Assembly (NCBI GenBank): GCA_021298555.1
Contig: JAJTGE010000001.1
Span: 1,445 to 65,444 of the forward strand
DNA length: 64,000 bases
DNA from: Oxalobacteraceae bacterium
GTDB taxonomy: Bacteria; Pseudomonadota; Gammaproteobacteria; Burkholderiales; Burkholderiaceae_D
Direction of reading: 5' to 3'
Part shown: one piece after another, positions 10,201-20,297 of the stretch
Position numbering within the stretch: the first letter of the stretch is position 1
Layout: each line of letters starts with the position of its first letter
Position numbers and translations under genes: made by a program
Notes under the pieces: generated by a model
The model's database searches: none
Seen by the model: the letters and a program-made list of their open reading frames with translations, nothing else
Told to the model about the DNA's origin: nothing

Positions 10201-10626
10201 TCATGAGCACTGCAGTCGTATCGATTCAGGTATGGGCAGTGCACGAATGCCACCACCCTCTTTTTCAGCGGCGAAAATTCTGACTTCCTTGCATGTCATG
10301 ATCTCCACATCTCCACGCATGATGCGGTAGGTCTGCACAAAACTCTTATTGCGCCATTCAGTAATCGAGGTATGAATTTCCAGCACATCACCGTAGCTGG
10401 CAGTACTCATAAAGCTGGCTTGCGTATCGACCAAGGGCGTGCCGATACATCCTAGGGTCTTGGCTGTTTCATGCCAGGGCGGCACACCGCATTGAATAAA
10501 AAAATGACGTGACGCAGCGTCTATCCAGCGAAAAAAATTAGGAAACCAAACAATACGTGCAGGATCGCAATCACCAAATTCAACGTTTACGGTATAGACC
10601 ACCGTCTTACTCAACTTAGTTTCCAT
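10201..10626 (-). CDS. 4-hydroxybenzoyl-CoA thioesterase (4HBT) family acyl-CoA thioesterase
   Basis: VEFGDCDPARIVWFPNFFRWIDAASRHFF hotdog active-site motif. Confidence 0.85.
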   Translation of the reverse strand: METKLSKTVVYTVNVEFGDCDPARIVWFPNFFRWIDAASRHFFIQCGVPPWHETAKTLGCIGTPLVDTQASFMSTASYGDVLEIHTSITEWRNKSFVQTYRIMRGDVEIMTCKEVRIFAAEKEGGGIRALPIPESIRLQCS

Positions 10627-10635
10627 AAATTAGTA

Positions 10636-12237
10636 TTAGTTAGTATTTTTTGTTCGTGGCATCCAGCGTATAGGCTGGGCCTTGATAGGTCGGGCTGGCG
10701 CACCTAATTCTTTCAAGACGCGATCAAGCTGTGTGCCAGCCTCATCCGTGAGCGCTGCCTCACGCGCACGACGTATTGCATCTGCGCGCACTGCAGGCGT
10801 TGTGTGCTCGGTAGTAGCCACATGCCGCATCACATGCAATACATGGTCTCGAGAGCGCTCATTGGTGGCGCCATAGCCTTTCATTAACCTGCCGCACAGC
10901 GCCAGTTCATAACCAAGCTGAGTGTCCTCTGCCATGCCTGCTATGACAGCTGACAACCATTCTTCTATAAGGGTTTGCTCTTGTGCGTAACGTATACCAA
11001 AGCGGCGGATATATTTACATGCTGCGATTAAACGTAACAGCGCCGTACCCAGTACTGTGTGCGAAGCGAGTTTGACAGGCATAGACCACGCCTCTTTGCC
11101 TTCGGCTAGTCGCTGCTGATCCCAGGCTAGTAATCGATCAGCAACAGGCTTGGGCAGTAAACCAGCGATTTCTGGAATGCCGGGTTTAAAGTGTTCATAG
11201 ACCGCGAGTACATCGCTAGGTTTAACACGGGCTTCATGACGTACACGCTCACGCCGCGATGCACGACTTTTTAAATCTGCTACACGCACTATGTCATCAA
11301 ACGACATCCACAACGCCAACCAACGCGACATTTCACGTGTCGTTTGAAATCCATTCTGTGACGCAGTATCAGCACGACGCTCTGCATCAAGCACGCTTTG
11401 CACACGCGATAAATACAGTTGGCCGTAGGCCTTGTCCTGGTAATCATTCACTCTGTCATAGCCCAAACTTAGCATGTCCATTATTTCTATTGGAAAGCCT
11501 GACAGCTCAGGTAATTTTTTTTCGGTATCACCAATCAAATTGATCAGTTGCTGTGCTTGTGCAGCTTGCTGGTTTTTTTGTGCAATCATTTGCCAAGCTG
11601 CTGCAAAGCCATGCAGGCTGGCTTGCGCGCCACGGCCGCCTTCGCGTATGACTTCTTCACACAAAGCACGATCGAATGGCAGCACACCACTCGCAGCCAA
11701 CGCACCCAACATGACAGCACTCACCACGGTGGCATTATCAGCTGCCACACGCTGCATATCGAAGGCATGATGCACGCGACTAACTGACTGCACCAGCGCA
11801 AGCAACGCGGAGGTGTCGAGCCGACCGTCTCCCATAATCGTGCGTTCAGCCGTGGTGAGGGTGCGCGACGTCGAGGTAATAAACACCGTGCGATCTGACG
11901 AAGGCAAACCATTGCTTGCGCATCGCGCTGCTTCTAACAACTCTGAAGCAATTACCACATCGAGCGCACCCGGAATCGGATTCAGACTAAACACGGGTTT
12001 GCGCCCTGCGAGCTGCTCGATAGGCACAGGGTATAACTCGAAAAAATAGGTGGTTGCACCGGTGCGTTGAGCCACGCCAGGAATCGAGGTGGCTAGCGCA
12101 GCGTAACCTGCTTTGCGTGCGATATCCATTAACCAATCGCTCAGCACACCGCCGCCCTCACCACCTAAGGCACAAATCAATACCGATAAAGGACGCGCTG
12201 CGTGGCTAGTAGAGTTGATCATGGGTGTCACGCTCAT
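10636..12237 (-). CDS. iorB: Indolepyruvate ferredoxin oxidoreductase, beta-type subunit (long form)
   Basis: CALGGEGGGVLSDWLMDIARKAGYAALATSIPGVAQRTGATTYFFE gamma-domain motif; start/stop overlap with iorA. Confidence 0.85.
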   Translation of the reverse strand: MSVTPMINSTSHAARPLSVLICALGGEGGGVLSDWLMDIARKAGYAALATSIPGVAQRTGATTYFFELYPVPIEQLAGRKPVFSLNPIPGALDVVIASELLEAARCASNGLPSSDRTVFITSTSRTLTTAERTIMGDGRLDTSALLALVQSVSRVHHAFDMQRVAADNATVVSAVMLGALAASGVLPFDRALCEEVIREGGRGAQASLHGFAAAWQMIAQKNQQAAQAQQLINLIGDTEKKLPELSGFPIEIMDMLSLGYDRVNDYQDKAYGQLYLSRVQSVLDAERRADTASQNGFQTTREMSRWLALWMSFDDIVRVADLKSRASRRERVRHEARVKPSDVLAVYEHFKPGIPEIAGLLPKPVADRLLAWDQQRLAEGKEAWSMPVKLASHTVLGTALLRLIAACKYIRRFGIRYAQEQTLIEEWLSAVIAGMAEDTQLGYELALCGRLMKGYGATNERSRDHVLHVMRHVATTEHTTPAVRADAIRRAREAALTDEAGTQLDRVLKELGAPARPIKAQPIRWMPRTKNTN

Positions 12238-14387
12238 GCAGGCTGCAACAAGCGCAGCATGCGTTGCCGGACACCTGACAGGAGTTTTTCATGCCAGTGC
12301 GGATTTTGTATGACTTCGGCACGATAAAAACTCGGACACAAGGTCGCCGCATGGGCGTTTTCACCGCACAGCCCGCATCCTACGCAGCCATCAATAACCG
12401 TCGCTACCGGATCAACTTTGAGGGGATCGGGATTGTCTTTCAATGTGAGAGTAGGACACGCTGACAATCGTATACACGCATGATCACCATTGCAAACATC
12501 GTCATCGATACCGTATTTCACACGCATGACACGCTGACCGCGTGACAGTAAATCCGCTAGCCAGGGTCGTATACGACGTTGACGTTCTAGTTGGCATTCG
12601 CCTTCGGCGATGATGACTTTTAAACCATTGAAGTCGGTGGTGAGAGCTTCTTTGAGTACATCACGCATAGTGGCTACCCGATAGGAATGCACGGTACGCA
12701 TCCACTGCACACCGATACCAGCAAGGGTATCTTCTATGGTTCGATTATTTGCAGTAAGGCTGGCTAGCTTGTCGTGTGTTTGTGTTTTTAATTGAGTAGT
12801 AGGCGTAGAAATAATATCTTGCGTGCCAGTAGCCGAGGTATAGCCATTTTTAAAAATCAATAGCACTGCATCGTCACCATTAAATAGTGCTGACTGAACA
12901 CCGGTGAGTAAACCGTTATGCCAAAAACCGCCATCACCCATAATCGATAGCACGCGTCGTTGCATCATGGGTGATACGCCTGCGCGGCTGGCTAAACTCA
13001 TGCCATAACCGAGTATGGAATGCCCCATAGAAAACGGTTCGAAAGTGGCAAACGAATGACAACCTATATCCGCTGCAATATGAACTTCACCCACATCTTT
13101 TTGCGCTAACTTCAGTGCTGAAAATACGGGACGCTCTGGACAGCCTATGCAAAAACCCGGTGGGCGTGCCGGCAAGGTTTGATCAAGCTTGGAAGCCATA
13201 CTGTTTCTGCGCGCAACTGTTGCATCAAGTGCAGCTTTGACTTGCATGGTGTCGATAGCTGGCAAATGCTGCGCAAAAAACTGCTGCAATCCACCCATCA
13301 TGACTTCAGGGGTGAGTTCACCGGCAACAGGCAACATATCTTTGCCATGCAATCGCGTAGGTAATTCACGCCTGTTTAATAGCGTTGCTATTTCTTGTTC
13401 TATGTATTCCGGTGCGCCCTCTTCCAATACCAGCACCGCTTTTTTATTTTCTACAAAGTGTGCAATTTGATCGGGCACCAAGGGATAGGTCACATTCAAT
13501 ACAAGTAATGGCACCTGCGTCTGGCCAAACGCATCGGCCAGACCAAATTGCTGCAATGAACGCAGCAAAGCATTACTCAACCCACCTTGAACGATGATGC
13601 CTACGGAGTCATGCTCGCCAGCGTGTAGTTCGTTGAGCTTATGATCGAGTATGTACTGACGTGCTGCAGGTAAGCGGTGTTCTATCTTGCGTTTTTCATG
13701 CCCAAACGTCACAGGAGGATGAGCCAAGCGTGAGTAATTAAATGGGGCTGGCTCACTCATGAGTGATTTTGTAGAAACGGCTGCAGTGCGATTGTCTTTG
13801 CACACAAAGCTGCCGCGTACATGGCAGGCACGTATGCGCAATTCCATCATGGCCGGCATATTTGATGCCTCCGACATGGCAAACGCATGCTCGACCATAT
13901 CCACCATCACGGACAATTCAGGACGTGGATCGAGCAGCAGCATGCAGGATTTCATGGCGTAAGCATGGGTACGTTCCTGCACCACCGATGCGCCCTCGCC
14001 ATAATCCTCGCCTATCACCATCAACACGCCGCCGGTGACGCCGGGAGACGATAGGTTAGCCAAAGCATCCGCTGCAACGTTGGTACCGACGATGGATTTC
14101 CAGGTCACCGCACCGCGCACCGGATAATGTATCGACGCCCCCAGCATGGCCGCGGCGGAGGCTTCATTTGAGCACGCCTCAACCCGCACTCCCAATTCGC
14201 CCACCAGCTCCCGCGCCTGCACCATCACATCGAGCAAGTGAGAGACCGGAGCGCCCTGATAGCCGCCTATGTAACTAACGCCCGATTGCAGCAAGGCCTT
14301 GGTGATGGCCAATATGCCCTCACCGTGGAATACCTCCCCCTCACCGAGCTTGAGCTGTTGAATTTGCTTCTTGAAGGAAATTTCCAT
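12234..14387 (-). CDS. iorA: Indolepyruvate ferredoxin oxidoreductase, alpha subunit (TPP enzyme)
   Basis: GYQGAPVSHLLD, FCIGCPERPVFSAL, IMGDGGFWHNGL TPP motif, C-terminal CVGCGLCGENAHAATLCP Fe-S site. Confidence 0.88.
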   Translation of the reverse strand: MEISFKKQIQQLKLGEGEVFHGEGILAITKALLQSGVSYIGGYQGAPVSHLLDVMVQARELVGELGVRVEACSNEASAAAMLGASIHYPVRGAVTWKSIVGTNVAADALANLSSPGVTGGVLMVIGEDYGEGASVVQERTHAYAMKSCMLLLDPRPELSVMVDMVEHAFAMSEASNMPAMMELRIRACHVRGSFVCKDNRTAAVSTKSLMSEPAPFNYSRLAHPPVTFGHEKRKIEHRLPAARQYILDHKLNELHAGEHDSVGIIVQGGLSNALLRSLQQFGLADAFGQTQVPLLVLNVTYPLVPDQIAHFVENKKAVLVLEEGAPEYIEQEIATLLNRRELPTRLHGKDMLPVAGELTPEVMMGGLQQFFAQHLPAIDTMQVKAALDATVARRNSMASKLDQTLPARPPGFCIGCPERPVFSALKLAQKDVGEVHIAADIGCHSFATFEPFSMGHSILGYGMSLASRAGVSPMMQRRVLSIMGDGGFWHNGLLTGVQSALFNGDDAVLLIFKNGYTSATGTQDIISTPTTQLKTQTHDKLASLTANNRTIEDTLAGIGVQWMRTVHSYRVATMRDVLKEALTTDFNGLKVIIAEGECQLERQRRIRPWLADLLSRGQRVMRVKYGIDDDVCNGDHACIRLSACPTLTLKDNPDPLKVDPVATVIDGCVGCGLCGENAHAATLCPSFYRAEVIQNPHWHEKLLSGVRQRMLRLLQPA

Positions 14388-14693
14388 TATAAAAGGCGGG
14401 TAAGCACTACTTTAAGCGGCTAAAAAAGCCTCTGCCCAGACAAATTACCTGGAAGAAACCAGCGAAACTAAGCCACATCATAATCGGTCTCTACCCAAGT
14501 GAATACCTGAATCCTGAGCCGATTTGGAGGGATATGCCCTAGCCCAAAGAGACCAAATAAATGTCAAAAAAAGCAATTAAAAAGAAAAATTTGCTCTTCG
14601 GTAAACCTAGCTATATTATCCGGTCTAAATTGTGACTAATTAGTATTTATTCATTTAAATTGCTGTCTATTAAGACTCCTAAAGGAGAACCGA

Positions 14694-15536
14694 ATGTTAA
14701 TGTCTACCCAAGCCAGTCGCTATGCTCACATGCTGCTCAAAGCACGTGACGCGGGTACGCTCATGGCGCCCCTGACCGACGAAACAGCTCTCAGTCTTGA
14801 AGATGCCTACGATATTGCCAAGTGCATACTCGATGCTCGTATTGCTCAGGGTGATGTGCCGGTGGGCCGCAAGATCGGTTTTTCCAACCGCAAAATGTGG
14901 CCGCTGTATGGAAAGACGGCACCCTTAACTGGGCCTATATGGTCAACCCTTTACGATAGCTCGGTGCACTTTGCTCTAGACAACAAGGCACTGCACAAAC
15001 TGACCAAGGCGCAACAACCCCGCATAGAACCCGAATTAGTGTTTAAGCTGGCCCGTACACCCGAGCCCGATGTGGACCTCGAAGGTTTAGGCGATTGTTT
15101 GGAATGGATGGCTCACGGTTTTGAAATTGTTATCTGCCCGTTTCGTAATTGGCAGTTTGAGCCGGCCGATGCAATTGCTGCCTTCGGTTTGCACAGAGCT
15201 TTAATAGTCGGCGAACCCAAGATGCTTTCACGCGAAAGCAAGCGACGTTTGCACACCGTATTAGCTGGAGCATCGATATCCCTGTCACGCTCCACTTCTG
15301 AATCAAGTGGACTGTGCGCTGCAGGTTTTGCTAAAGATGTGATGGACAGCCCACTGCACGCCTTACTGGCACTGCATCAAGAGCTGCAACAGCAAAACCA
15401 ATTCAAGCCATTGGAAGCAGGTGAGTTAATCACTACAGGAAGCTGGACCGATGCTCTGCCAGTCAAACGTGGCGAAGTATGGTCTAGCGCCTTTTCGCAA
15501 TTGAATTTGCCGGGTTTAAATCTGTCGCTGACTTAA
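14694..15536 (+). CDS. 2-keto-4-pentenoate hydratase / fumarylacetoacetate hydrolase-family protein
   Basis: GRKIGFSNRKMW, RIEPELVFKLA motifs; preceded by aaaggagaa RBS. Confidence 0.8.
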   Translation: MLMSTQASRYAHMLLKARDAGTLMAPLTDETALSLEDAYDIAKCILDARIAQGDVPVGRKIGFSNRKMWPLYGKTAPLTGPIWSTLYDSSVHFALDNKALHKLTKAQQPRIEPELVFKLARTPEPDVDLEGLGDCLEWMAHGFEIVICPFRNWQFEPADAIAAFGLHRALIVGEPKMLSRESKRRLHTVLAGASISLSRSTSESSGLCAAGFAKDVMDSPLHALLALHQELQQQNQFKPLEAGELITTGSWTDALPVKRGEVWSSAFSQLNLPGLNLSLT

Positions 15537-15549
15537 AACGATTCAAGGT

Positions 15550-15574
15550 CGCGCTAAGCTTACTGCTTAGCGCG
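15550..15574. terminator. Bidirectional stem-loop between convergent genes
   Basis: Perfect 10-bp stem cgcgctaagc ttact gcttagcgcg. Confidence 0.55.
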
Positions 15575-16376
15575 GAAATACAGGTGCACGTTTTTCTTTG
15601 AATGCGAGCACACCCTCAGGAAACGTATCGCGATCTATCAATTCTTTCTGGCGCGCCCGTTCATAGTCCAACTGCTGTTGCAATGTGTTGGACAACGACT
15701 GATCAAACAGTGCACGAGTTTCTAATGCCGCATGCGCGGGCAAGCTGGCTAATCGCTTAGTGATGGCCTCGGCTTCTGCAGCCAGTTTATCGTCATCCAC
15801 GCACGACCAAATCATGCCCCACACAGCGGCTTGTTCGGCACTCACACGATTGCCTAGTAGTGTCATCGCTGCGCTGCGTCCTACACCTATTAAACGCGGC
15901 AATAACCAGCTACTACCCATGTCGGGAACTATACCCAGTGACGTCATGAATGGCAGATACACATAGGTGGAACGCGCTGCAATCACTATGTCTGCAGCAA
16001 AAGCTATACCTACGCTGCCACCTGCGACTGGGCCGTTCAGTATGGTCAAGACAGGAAACGGCAAATCGCGTAAGTCGGAGATTAAACGATTGTGACGCGT
16101 ACGCATTTGCGTATCTGTCCATTCGCCGCGTGTCAGATCACCTACATGCGTTTGCTCGGCATTCATGATGGAAAGATCTGCTCCGGCAGAAAATGCTTTT
16201 CCAGCACCTGTGAGCTGAAGTACACGTACGGTTTTGTCAGCGCGTAAACGATCAAAAGCATCAAATAGTCCATCCATGACTGCAATCGATAACGCATTTA
16301 ATCGAGCGGGCTCATTTAAGGTGAGTCTCGCTACGCCCTCATTGATCGTTAGAAGCACGGCATCATTAGAACTCAT
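15567..16376 (-). CDS. Enoyl-CoA hydratase/isomerase (crotonase) family
   Basis: RLNALSIAVMDGLFDAF, GAGKAFSAGADLSIM, NGPVAGGSVGIAFAADIVIAA. Confidence 0.88.
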   Translation of the reverse strand: MSSNDAVLLTINEGVARLTLNEPARLNALSIAVMDGLFDAFDRLRADKTVRVLQLTGAGKAFSAGADLSIMNAEQTHVGDLTRGEWTDTQMRTRHNRLISDLRDLPFPVLTILNGPVAGGSVGIAFAADIVIAARSTYVYLPFMTSLGIVPDMGSSWLLPRLIGVGRSAAMTLLGNRVSAEQAAVWGMIWSCVDDDKLAAEAEAITKRLASLPAHAALETRALFDQSLSNTLQQQLDYERARQKELIDRDTFPEGVLAFKEKRAPVFPR

Positions 16377-16385
16377 GGTTAGGCC

Positions 16386-17195
16386 TTATTGATTGTTTTT
16401 AAATACCGGCACACGTTTTTGCAAATTTGCCGTGACCGCTTCTATCTGATGCTCAGCACCCAGCAACCGGGATTGCTCATCTGCCTCGGCAAGTAATAAA
16501 TCCTGATCTGATGCGATAGTCCAATGCCCCATCAAACGTTTGGCAGCACGTAAGGCTGTCGGGCTTTTTTGACACAACTCGCCGGCCATCGTCATTGCGA
16601 CAGCCAAAGGATCATCCACGACACGAGTGGCTAACCCTATTGATACGGCTTCAGTAGCATCGACGATTCTGCCGGTAAAAATTAATTCGCGTGCTATATC
16701 TTCGCGTACTAAGCCGCGCATTAGCACCATGCCAGCCATGTCAGGTATTAGGCCCCATTTGATTTCCATGACCGACATACGTGCATCCGGTGCTATCAAC
16801 CGTATATCCGCTCCCAAGGCTATCTGTATACCGCCACCAAATGCCACACCATGAATCGCTGCAATGACAGGAACTGGGATATCGCGCCACACCATGGCTA
16901 CCCGCTGAAACCGATTCGAGTCGCCATGCGTACGTTCTGATAAATTGGATACGACTAGCTTGCCCTCATCTGACTGCATCCGCAACAAACTATCAAGATC
17001 TATACCTGCACAAAAAGCACGGCCCTCACCACGCACGATGACTGCTCGAACCTGACTATCATTAACCAAGGATTCACCAACACGTATGATTTCATCGATT
17101 AATTCGGGCGATAGCGCATTCATTTTGTCCGGTCGGCTCAAGACGCATTCTGCTATTCCTTGCGGATGATGAATTAGTTTTACCAGTTCTGTCAT
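16386..17195 (-). CDS. Enoyl-CoA hydratase/isomerase (crotonase) family
   Basis: KMNALSPELIDEI, GEGRAFCAGIDLDSL, HGVAFGGGIQIALGADIRLIA. Confidence 0.88.
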   Translation of the reverse strand: MTELVKLIHHPQGIAECVLSRPDKMNALSPELIDEIIRVGESLVNDSQVRAVIVRGEGRAFCAGIDLDSLLRMQSDEGKLVVSNLSERTHGDSNRFQRVAMVWRDIPVPVIAAIHGVAFGGGIQIALGADIRLIAPDARMSVMEIKWGLIPDMAGMVLMRGLVREDIARELIFTGRIVDATEAVSIGLATRVVDDPLAVAMTMAGELCQKSPTALRAAKRLMGHWTIASDQDLLLAEADEQSRLLGAEHQIEAVTANLQKRVPVFKNNQ

Positions 17196-17211
17196 GTGAT
17201 TATCGTTTCAA

Positions 17212-18411
17212 TTAAATAGCGCTTGAAGCGCGACACGCTGCAATGACCGATTCATCGATACCCCAATCATGCAAAATCTCCTCGGTATGCTGACCAGCAC
17301 TGGCGACTGAACCGGGAGTCGGCGCCGGTGTACGCGAAAACCTCGGTGCAGGCGCGGGTTGTGTCACATCATCTACACGAATAAATGTTTGCCTGGCCTG
17401 ATTATGCGGATGCGTTACTGCTTCGTCCCAATCTAGTACGGGCGCAAAGCAGGCATCACTACCTTCAAGTAAAACACACCATTCATCGCGTGTTCGAGTC
17501 ATAAAAATAGCCGCCATTTTTGCTTTAAGCGCTGGCCACTGAGTTTCATCATGTTGCGCATCAAACGCCGGATCAGTGGCACCGATTTTTTCTCGCAACA
17601 ACGCATAAAATTTTGGCTCTATTGCACCAACGCTGACGTACTTGCCATCAGCGCAGCGATAATTATCGTAGTAATGCGCAGCACCATCGAGAAAATTTGC
17701 ATACCGCTCTGCTTTCCACGATCCACCTTCTTTAAAGCCACGAAACATGGCTGTTAGTAGTGCTGTGCCATCAGTCATTGCGGCATCGATTACTTGCCCT
17801 TGTCCTGATTGTTTTGTTTCAAGTAAAGCGCACACTATGCCAAACGCGAGCATCATGCCGCCTCCACCAAAGTCACCCACTAAATTCAGTGGAATCGGCG
17901 GTGGTGATTCAGGATCGTTTCCCATTGCATGCAAAGCACCCGATAGCGCTACATAATTTACATCGTGACCTGCCGCGTGCGCGAGCGGCCCGTACTGACC
18001 CCAACCTGTCATGCGTCCATACACCAGACGTGGATTGTGTTGTAAGCAGACTTCAGGCGACAAACCCAAACGCTCCATCACGCCCGGACGATATCCTTCT
18101 ATCAAGCCATCGGCTTTTTCGATTAATGACAGCATGAGCTCGACGGCACCCTGCTGTTTTAAATTAATCGCAAGTGAACGTCGGCCTCGGGCCATGACAT
18201 CAAACCGTGTATCCAGCAAATTAAGTGAAGGGGTATTGTTTTTGGTGTGGATACGAATGACCTCAGCACCCATATCCGCCAATAGCATGGCGCAAAAAGG
18301 GCCAGGGCCCAGCCCGACAAATTCGATCACTTTCACTCCTGCGAGAGGACCTCGACTAGCAGCGTTCGTCGTTTTGCTTGCGCCATTGTCTGCGCGATCA
18401 TTGGTATTCAT
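17212..18411 (-). CDS. CaiB/BaiF family CoA transferase / alpha-methylacyl-CoA racemase
   Basis: [72 protein letters not shown]. Confidence 0.88.
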   Translation of the reverse strand: MNTNDRADNGASKTTNAASRGPLAGVKVIEFVGLGPGPFCAMLLADMGAEVIRIHTKNNTPSLNLLDTRFDVMARGRRSLAINLKQQGAVELMLSLIEKADGLIEGYRPGVMERLGLSPEVCLQHNPRLVYGRMTGWGQYGPLAHAAGHDVNYVALSGALHAMGNDPESPPPIPLNLVGDFGGGGMMLAFGIVCALLETKQSGQGQVIDAAMTDGTALLTAMFRGFKEGGSWKAERYANFLDGAAHYYDNYRCADGKYVSVGAIEPKFYALLREKIGATDPAFDAQHDETQWPALKAKMAAIFMTRTRDEWCVLLEGSDACFAPVLDWDEAVTHPHNQARQTFIRVDDVTQPAPAPRFSRTPAPTPGSVASAGQHTEEILHDWGIDESVIAACRASSAI

Positions 18412-18504
18412 ACACGTTTAAGTTCGGTGCGGATAATTGGTGGGATGGATGTGGGGCATGAGAAGCAGAACGTGTCAGGCATAAGCAGGAAAATGCTGTT
18501 CGTA

Positions 18505-18936
18505 CTACTTTAGATTAAACAAGCGTATACCCGTTTCATCCAGTACGCGCTGATCTTTTCTGGCAGCGGCAGCGGCATCATTGCGGGCTTCACGTTCGAC
18601 CATAGCTTCCATTTTGGCTTGCTCACGTCTGGCGCTAGCCAAGGCCGCGTTAGTGGCATCTAAACCTTGCTGAGCTGCGGTCAATTGCAGAACCACGCGA
18701 TGCCTTAGTCCATTTAGATGGTCTATGAATCGACGATAGGCAACATTGTCGCTAATGGAGTGAGTTTCTTTTTGAGCGATGCTGTAACGCTCGAGATAAT
18801 CTTGCTTGAGTTTTTCTATATGGGCCAGGCTGGCTTCAAGCTGAGTGACTTTGCTACGTGCGATATGCATTGCCGCCTGCGCTTCTTGCGTAGCGGTCTC
18901 TGCACGTTGCTGTAACACTGTCCAGGTTCTGTTCAT
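18505..18936 (-). CDS. fliJ: Flagellar export chaperone FliJ
   Basis: 143-aa coiled-coil protein immediately downstream of fliI. Confidence 0.8.
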   Translation of the reverse strand: MNRTWTVLQQRAETATQEAQAAMHIARSKVTQLEASLAHIEKLKQDYLERYSIAQKETHSISDNVAYRRFIDHLNGLRHRVVLQLTAAQQGLDATNAALASARREQAKMEAMVEREARNDAAAAARKDQRVLDETGIRLFNLK

Positions 18937-18974
18937 GATGGGGAGATAGTATCAGCTCCGGGTAGTCTGGTGAC

Positions 18975-20297
18975 TCAGACTGCCATCAGCTCACCTATCA
19001 TTCGACGGGTGGTTGAGGCATCCACACCGTTATGCATATCTTGTCTGAGAAAATCCTCTAACCGACCGCGCATCAAAATAGCGAGATCGATATCGGCATT
19101 GGATCCTGCTTCGTAGGCACCTACAGAAATCAAATCGCTATTTTGCTGATACAGCGACCACAAACGACGCAATCGATTAGCTTGCTTGAGCTCATCAGCG
19201 TTTAATAAATTTTGCATCACACGCGAAATCGATCCATTTAAATCTATGGCTGGATAATGCGCAGCATCAGCTAAATCGCGAGAAAGCATGACCTGGCCGT
19301 CTAACGAAGCGCGGGCTATATCGACGATAGGATCTTGTGAATCATCGCCTTCAGCCAGCACCGTGTAGATGGCTGTAATTGAGCCGTAACCATGTCGGCC
19401 AACGCCGGTACGTTCTATTAAATTCGGCAGCAACGCAAATACCGAGGGTGGATAACCTTTTGCCGTTGGCGGCTCACCAATAGCCAAACCAATTTCACGC
19501 TGTGCATGCGCCACACGCGTCAGACTATCCATCAGCATAAGTACATTTTTACCCTGATCGCGAAAATACTCTGCAATTACATGCGTTAAGTGCGTAGCTT
19601 TGAGTCGACTCACCGGTGACATATTCGCAGGTGAAGCCACCACCACTGATTTAGCGCGACCTTCTGGGCCTAGTACTTCGTTGATAAACGCCTGGACTTC
19701 ACGACCACGCTCACCGATCAAACCTATCACCACCACATCGGCTTTGGTAAAACGCGTAATCATGCCCAGCAATACGCTTTTACCCACACCCGAGCCTGCT
19801 ACCAGGCCGATACGCTGACCGCGTCCTAAGGTGAGTAATCCATTGATTGCTTTAACACCGACATCGAGCACTTGATTGATAGGGCCGCGTTCCATGGGAT
19901 TGAGTGGCACACCTAACAAAGGCATACGATCAGGGCAATCCGGTGCAGGCATACCATCCAAGGGTTCACCAAAGGCATCGATAACACGACCCAGTAGTGC
20001 CGAGCCTAACTTGGCTTCCGATGAGTGCGTCACTACCCTGACCGTCGCACCGGGACTAATACCCACCGGTTCGGTAAAGGGCATAAGAAATAAGGTCTGA
20101 TCATTAAAGCCGACGACTTCAGCGGAGATACGATGTTCGCCGGTGCCTTCAATTTCACACAGAGCGCCTAGAGGCGCCATGATGCCGCGCGCTTCCAGTG
20201 TCATGCCCACCAGCCGCACGAGCGTGCCGGTGTGCGCTGCGGGTGGCGCAGATGTCTGGTCTATCAAATGATCGACTACATCAGAAAAATCAATCAT
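18975..20297 (-). CDS. fliI: Flagellum-specific ATPase FliI
   Basis: GLVAGSGVGKSVLLGMI Walker A; GREVQAFINEVLG; SLTRVAHAQREIGLAIGEPPTAKGYPPSVFALLPNLIERTG. Confidence 0.96.
   Translation of the reverse strand: MIDFSDVVDHLIDQTSAPPAAHTGTLVRLVGMTLEARGIMAPLGALCEIEGTGEHRISAEVVGFNDQTLFLMPFTEPVGISPGATVRVVTHSSEAKLGSALLGRVIDAFGEPLDGMPAPDCPDRMPLLGVPLNPMERGPINQVLDVGVKAINGLLTLGRGQRIGLVAGSGVGKSVLLGMITRFTKADVVVIGLIGERGREVQAFINEVLGPEGRAKSVVVASPANMSPVSRLKATHLTHVIAEYFRDQGKNVLMLMDSLTRVAHAQREIGLAIGEPPTAKGYPPSVFALLPNLIERTGVGRHGYGSITAIYTVLAEGDDSQDPIVDIARASLDGQVMLSRDLADAAHYPAIDLNGSISRVMQNLLNADELKQANRLRRLWSLYQQNSDLISVGAYEAGSNADIDLAILMRGRLEDFLRQDMHNGVDASTTRRMIGELMAV

Noticed and set aside
17760-18421. 125-aa and 136-aa plus-strand ORFs
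   Set aside because: Antisense to the CaiB/BaiF CoA transferase, no independent support
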